Shown: positions 6,643-8,657 of the stretch, in pieces | Position numbering within the stretch: position 1 is the first letter of the stretch | How the letters are laid out: each line of letters opens with the position of its first letter | Assembly (NCBI GenBank): GCA_003023245.1 | Contig: PXTR01000083.1 | Span: forward strand, 1 to 8,657 | Source of the DNA: Bacteroidetes bacterium QS_8_68_15 | GTDB taxonomy: Bacteria; Bacteroidota; Rhodothermia; Rhodothermales; Salinibacteraceae | Direction: 5' to 3' | Length of the DNA stretch: 8,657 nt | Notes under the pieces: model-generated | What the model was told of the DNA's origin: nothing | Database searches by the model: none | The model's input: the letters and a program-made list of their open reading frames with translations, nothing else | Position numbers and translations under genes: made by a program

Positions 6643-6674
6643 GTCCTTCCTACCCTCGAACCTTCCTACCAACC
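6643..6674 (-). repeat. Degenerate octamer repeat in the leader of the FG-GAP gene
   Basis: On the plus strand four 8-base units (GTCCTTCC, TACCCTCG, AACCTTCC, TACCAACC) occupy most of the 76-bp gap between the YVTN stop (6680) and the FG-GAP start (6603). CCTTCCTACC occurs twice, 16 bases apart. The array ends 39 bases before the ATG. The minus-strand transcript would be rich in GGAAGG and GGTAGG. Confidence 0.55.
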
Positions 6675-6679
6675 AGCGT

Positions 6680-8053
6680 TCACGGTCGCACACTCAGTCC
6701 CGAGGGGTCCCGGTCAGCCGGGAGGACGCTGACGACTTCGTTGGTGTGCGTGTCGATGACGGCGACGACGCCGCGGTTTTCCTCGCCGTAGACGGCCGGA
6801 TAACGCGGCGTGTAGGCGCCGTCGACGTTGCTGCCGGTGACGTAGACGTAGCGCCCGTCGGGGCGGACGGCGCTGCCGTGCGGCTGCGCGAGCGCCTCGT
6901 GGCGGATGGTAGCGGTGACGTCGCGCGTCTCGGCGTCGATGACGCTGACGGTGCTCGCGGCTTTCTGCGGGACGTAGAGGCGGTCGCCGCTCGGCGTGTA
7001 GCTGGGATGCCAGGGCTGCCCGCCGAGCTGGAGGCTGTCGGTGACGCTCGGCGTGAGCGGGGTGTCGGGCGAGACGTCGAAAAAGAAGAACGTGCCGGAG
7101 GTCTGCCCGCCGGCGGCAAGCGTCTGCCCGTCGGGGCGGACGGCGAAGTGCACGAGCGTGTTGACGGGGCCGCCCATCGAGGTGAGCTTCGTCTCGCCGG
7201 TGGCGGCGTCGACGCCGGCAATCCGGTTTTGCGCCAAGCTGGCGATGTAGACGTGCTTGCCCTGCGGGTCCGCCGCCAGCGCGTGCGGGCGCGGAAGGAA
7301 GACGCCCACCTGTCGCAGGCTCATCTCGCTCCCGTCGAGGATGGCAAGACGCTTCGGCGGATTGACGGCGCTCATCGACCGTCCCACGAAGAGGCGCCCC
7401 GAATCGTCGTCATACTCCATCAGGCCCGGCACTTCCGTCTCGACGCGCCCGATGATCTCATTCTCGCGGTTGAGCTTGAGCACGCGGTTGGCCCCGATGA
7501 GGGAGACGTACCAGTCGCCGCTCGGGGTGACGGCCGTGTCGTGCGGCTTGGCCTTCGGGCCGAAGCCGCGCTCGGTCAAGTCGACGGTGCCGATCACGCG
7601 GTTTTCGCTCGCGTCGATGATGGTCACGAGCGCGCCGGCCTCGTTGGCGACATAGAGACGGTTTTGCACGTCGGCGTAGGGGCGCGCGCCGCCGTCGCTC
7701 CGGGCGCCGGCGTCGATCCAGGCGCGCCCCTCGGCGCGGGCGTGCTCGGCGACCTCCACGAGCAGGCTGTGCTCGGCGTCGCCGGGGATGACGACCGTGC
7801 CGTGCTCGGAGCCTTCGATGAGGCGCTGCCATGACGAGGCGTCCAATTCCTCGTCCTCGGTCATCAGCGGGACGAAGGTGCCTTCGATCAGCGGCTGCAC
7901 GTCGCTGAACGAGGGCGCGCCGCGGTCGGCATTGCCGGTTTCGCCCGTCGCAGCGGGGCCGCCGGTGGTGGTGGTCTGCGCGCTGCCGGCGCATCCGGCA
8001 ACAGCGATGAGCAGAAACGCAACGGTGAAGGCGATGCAGGAAAAGCGTCTCAC
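6680..8053 (-). CDS. YVTN beta-propeller lipoprotein with a degenerate cytochrome c-like N-terminal domain
   Basis: The protein has 457 aa with a GTG start at 8053; an in-frame stop shortly upstream leaves little choice. A signal peptide (residues 1-20) ends in IAVAG with lipidation Cys at 21. Residues about 46-122 resemble the planctomycete-type cytochrome c domain: FSDVQPLIEG, DxxSWxxLIEGSEHGTVVIPGDAEHSLLVE, then AWIDAGARSDGG. The haem site expected after EGT reads FVPLM instead of CXXCH, and the distal MPP-type segment is missing, so it should not bind haem covalently. From about 126 to the end are seven YncE/YVTN-type blades (for example RLYVANEAGALVTIIDASENRVIGT and RLYVPQKAASTVSVIDAET). 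Such propellers usually act as periplasmic or surface binding scaffolds; the ligand is unknown. Neighbours are two other propeller proteins. The gene has its own leader with a REP-like palindrome and an upstream terminator. The propeller and lipoprotein calls are firm; the cytochrome ancestry is inference. Confidence 0.9.
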   Translation of the reverse strand: MRRFSCIAFTVAFLLIAVAGCAGSAQTTTTGGPAATGETGNADRGAPSFSDVQPLIEGTFVPLMTEDEELDASSWQRLIEGSEHGTVVIPGDAEHSLLVEVAEHARAEGRAWIDAGARSDGGARPYADVQNRLYVANEAGALVTIIDASENRVIGTVDLTERGFGPKAKPHDTAVTPSGDWYVSLIGANRVLKLNRENEIIGRVETEVPGLMEYDDDSGRLFVGRSMSAVNPPKRLAILDGSEMSLRQVGVFLPRPHALAADPQGKHVYIASLAQNRIAGVDAATGETKLTSMGGPVNTLVHFAVRPDGQTLAAGGQTSGTFFFFDVSPDTPLTPSVTDSLQLGGQPWHPSYTPSGDRLYVPQKAASTVSVIDAETRDVTATIRHEALAQPHGSAVRPDGRYVYVTGSNVDGAYTPRYPAVYGEENRGVVAVIDTHTNEVVSVLPADRDPSGLSVRP

Positions 8054-8095
8054 GATGTGGTGGTACTGCGCGAAAGGTTCAAGACGTAGGTTTCA

Positions 8096-8133
8096 AACCG
8101 CGTAGGGGCGCGATGCATCGTGCCCCTACGGTT
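8096..8133. repeat. REP-like palindrome (GTAGGGGC...GCCCCTAC)
   Basis: Positions 8101-8130 form a near-perfect 30-bp palindrome, with arms CGTAGGGGC and GCCCCTACG around the self-complementary core CGATGCATCG; one pair is a G-T wobble. The outer arms AACCG (8096-8100) and CGGTT (8129-8133) extend the pairing across a 2-nt bulge. Palindromes with GTAGGGGC termini occur as dispersed extragenic repeats in several bacterial groups. It lies 43-80 bases before the YVTN start. No T-run follows on the minus strand, so it is unlikely to be an intrinsic terminator for that strand. Confidence 0.7.
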
Positions 8134-8159
8134 CATTAAAAAACGTTCTCCCAACAACC

Positions 8160-8202
8160 AAAAAGAGCGACGGGCGGGGCGCAAAGGCCACACCCGCCGC
8201 TC
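8160..8202 (-). terminator. Rho-independent terminator of the LVIVD-repeat gene
   Basis: On the minus strand a 10-bp stem, GAGCGGCGGG (8202-8193) with CCCGTCGCTC (8174-8165, one G-U wobble), closes an 18-nt loop and is followed by TTTTT (8164-8160). It lies 110 bases after the stop codon of the upstream gene. It separates that gene from the YVTN gene, which should then have its own promoter in the AT-rich stretch around 8134-8160. Confidence 0.75.
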
Positions 8203-8297
8203 GATTCATCCAGAGCAACTTCCACAAGACGGCGTCACCGCGCAACGACACACCCGCTCAGAAAAGGCAGCCGTCCGCTGTCGGCGGTCCACCGTCC

Positions 8298-8315
8298 TGA
8301 ATCCGAACGGATTCA
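8298..8315 (-). other. Hairpin overlapping the stop codon of the LVIVD-repeat gene
   Basis: TGAATCCG (8298-8305) and CGGATTCA (8308-8315) form a perfect 18-bp inverted repeat with a 2-base centre. On the minus strand the first three bases of the stem are the TGA stop codon itself (8315-8313). No T-tract follows, so it is more likely an mRNA 3'-end stabiliser or part of a longer 3' UTR structure than a terminator. The rest of 8203-8297 shows nothing recognisable. Confidence 0.4.
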
Positions 8316-8657
8316 CAGGCTCTCGCGCTCGCCGGTCGTGGGCCGCAGGAGGAAGAGCCCTTCCCCGATGCTCGACACGGCCACGACGCCGTTGTCGAAG
8401 TAGGGATAGTTGCTCCAGGTGCCCGTGAAGCCGGGCGGGTCGTCGTCGCCGACGGGCGAGGTGTCGAAGTGCGCGATTTCCTCCGGGTTTTCCGGGTTGC
8501 TGATGTCGTGGACGCGCAGGCCGCTGGCGTAGTTGCTCATGTACATGCGGTTCCCCTCGACGTAGAGGTTGTGGTCGGAGGACGTCGTGCCGTAGGTGTA
8601 CTGCTTGACGAGCTGCGGGTCCTCCAGGTCACTGACGTCCCAGATCAGCGTCCGCGT
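8313..8657 (-). CDS. LVIVD-repeat / choice-of-anchor B family protein, C-terminal part (5' truncated by window)
   Basis: The frame is open from the window edge to TGA at 8315-8313, so 114 residues are visible; an ATG at 8546 is internal. The repeat units read TLIWDVSDLEDPQLVKQY and LRVHDISNPENPEEIAHFDTSP, the usual LVIVD pattern (xxxxDVSxPxxPxxxxxxxT), with the family-typical DHNLYVEGNRMYMSNYASGLRV between them and FTGTWSNYPYFDNGVVAVSSIGEGLFLLRP near the end. These features match the choice-of-anchor B family, exported propeller-like proteins with variable C-terminal sorting signals. Here the chain stops eight residues after LFLLRP, with no anchor or sorting tail. The family has no established biochemical role. 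The signal peptide and remaining blades lie outside the window. A hairpin overlaps the stop codon and an intrinsic terminator follows. Confidence 0.88.
   Translation of the reverse strand, partial: TRTLIWDVSDLEDPQLVKQYTYGTTSSDHNLYVEGNRMYMSNYASGLRVHDISNPENPEEIAHFDTSPVGDDDPPGFTGTWSNYPYFDNGVVAVSSIGEGLFLLRPTTGERESL

Noticed and set aside
8131..8165. Promoter for the YVTN gene in the AT-rich stretch (TTGGTT and TTTAAT on the minus strand)
   Set aside because: The position is sensible, but spacing and matches are too weak to call; noted only as a likely promoter zone.
1..8657. tRNA, rRNA, insertion sequence or prophage genes
   Set aside because: No tRNA cloverleaf, transposase motif or phage protein was seen in any frame.

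Overview
This is a high-GC bacterial chromosome segment, most likely from the Rhodothermota (Salinibacter/Rhodothermus-like). The evidence is the protein set and the translation signals. It carries an OmpA-family C-terminus ending in an RRADSIP-type motif, a choice-of-anchor-B/LVIVD protein, a lipoprotein YVTN propeller with a cytochrome-like N-terminus, an FG-GAP lipoprotein, and a cellulose-synthase-like GT2 with the FARTPKTG signature. Starts lack Shine-Dalgarno sequences. The phylum assignment is inference from recognised protein styles; there is no rRNA or marker gene here.

Layout: the 3' end of an outer-membrane OmpA-type gene (1-486, +) faces six same-strand genes on the minus strand. 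The convergent gap (487-630) holds three hairpins, one of them a strong bidirectional terminator. In transcription order from the right edge the minus-strand genes are: a partial LVIVD/choice-of-anchor-B protein (8657-8313), a terminator and a REP-like palindrome, a seven-bladed YVTN propeller lipoprotein (8053-6680), a ten-repeat FG-GAP lipoprotein (6603-4591), a membrane GT2 glycosyltransferase (4437-2884), an acidic TPR protein (2701-1895), and anhydro-N-acetylmuramic acid kinase anmK (1818-631).

Functionally there are two blocks. The right half encodes three exported beta-propeller proteins of three unrelated families. The left half relates to the envelope: a polysaccharide synthase, a TPR protein of unknown role, and a cell-wall recycling kinase. 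TPR and anmK are close enough (76 bp) to be co-transcribed; the other gaps hold their own leaders.

The most unusual signal is outside the proteins. The 5' ends of four successive genes carry different short-period degenerate tandem repeats: heptamers of consensus ACGCAWY just before the GT2 and TPR starts, an ACCC-octamer abutting the anmK start, and two octamer arrays around the FG-GAP start. A second point is that the YVTN protein appears to have a c-type cytochrome domain whose haem-binding CXXCH has become FVPLM.
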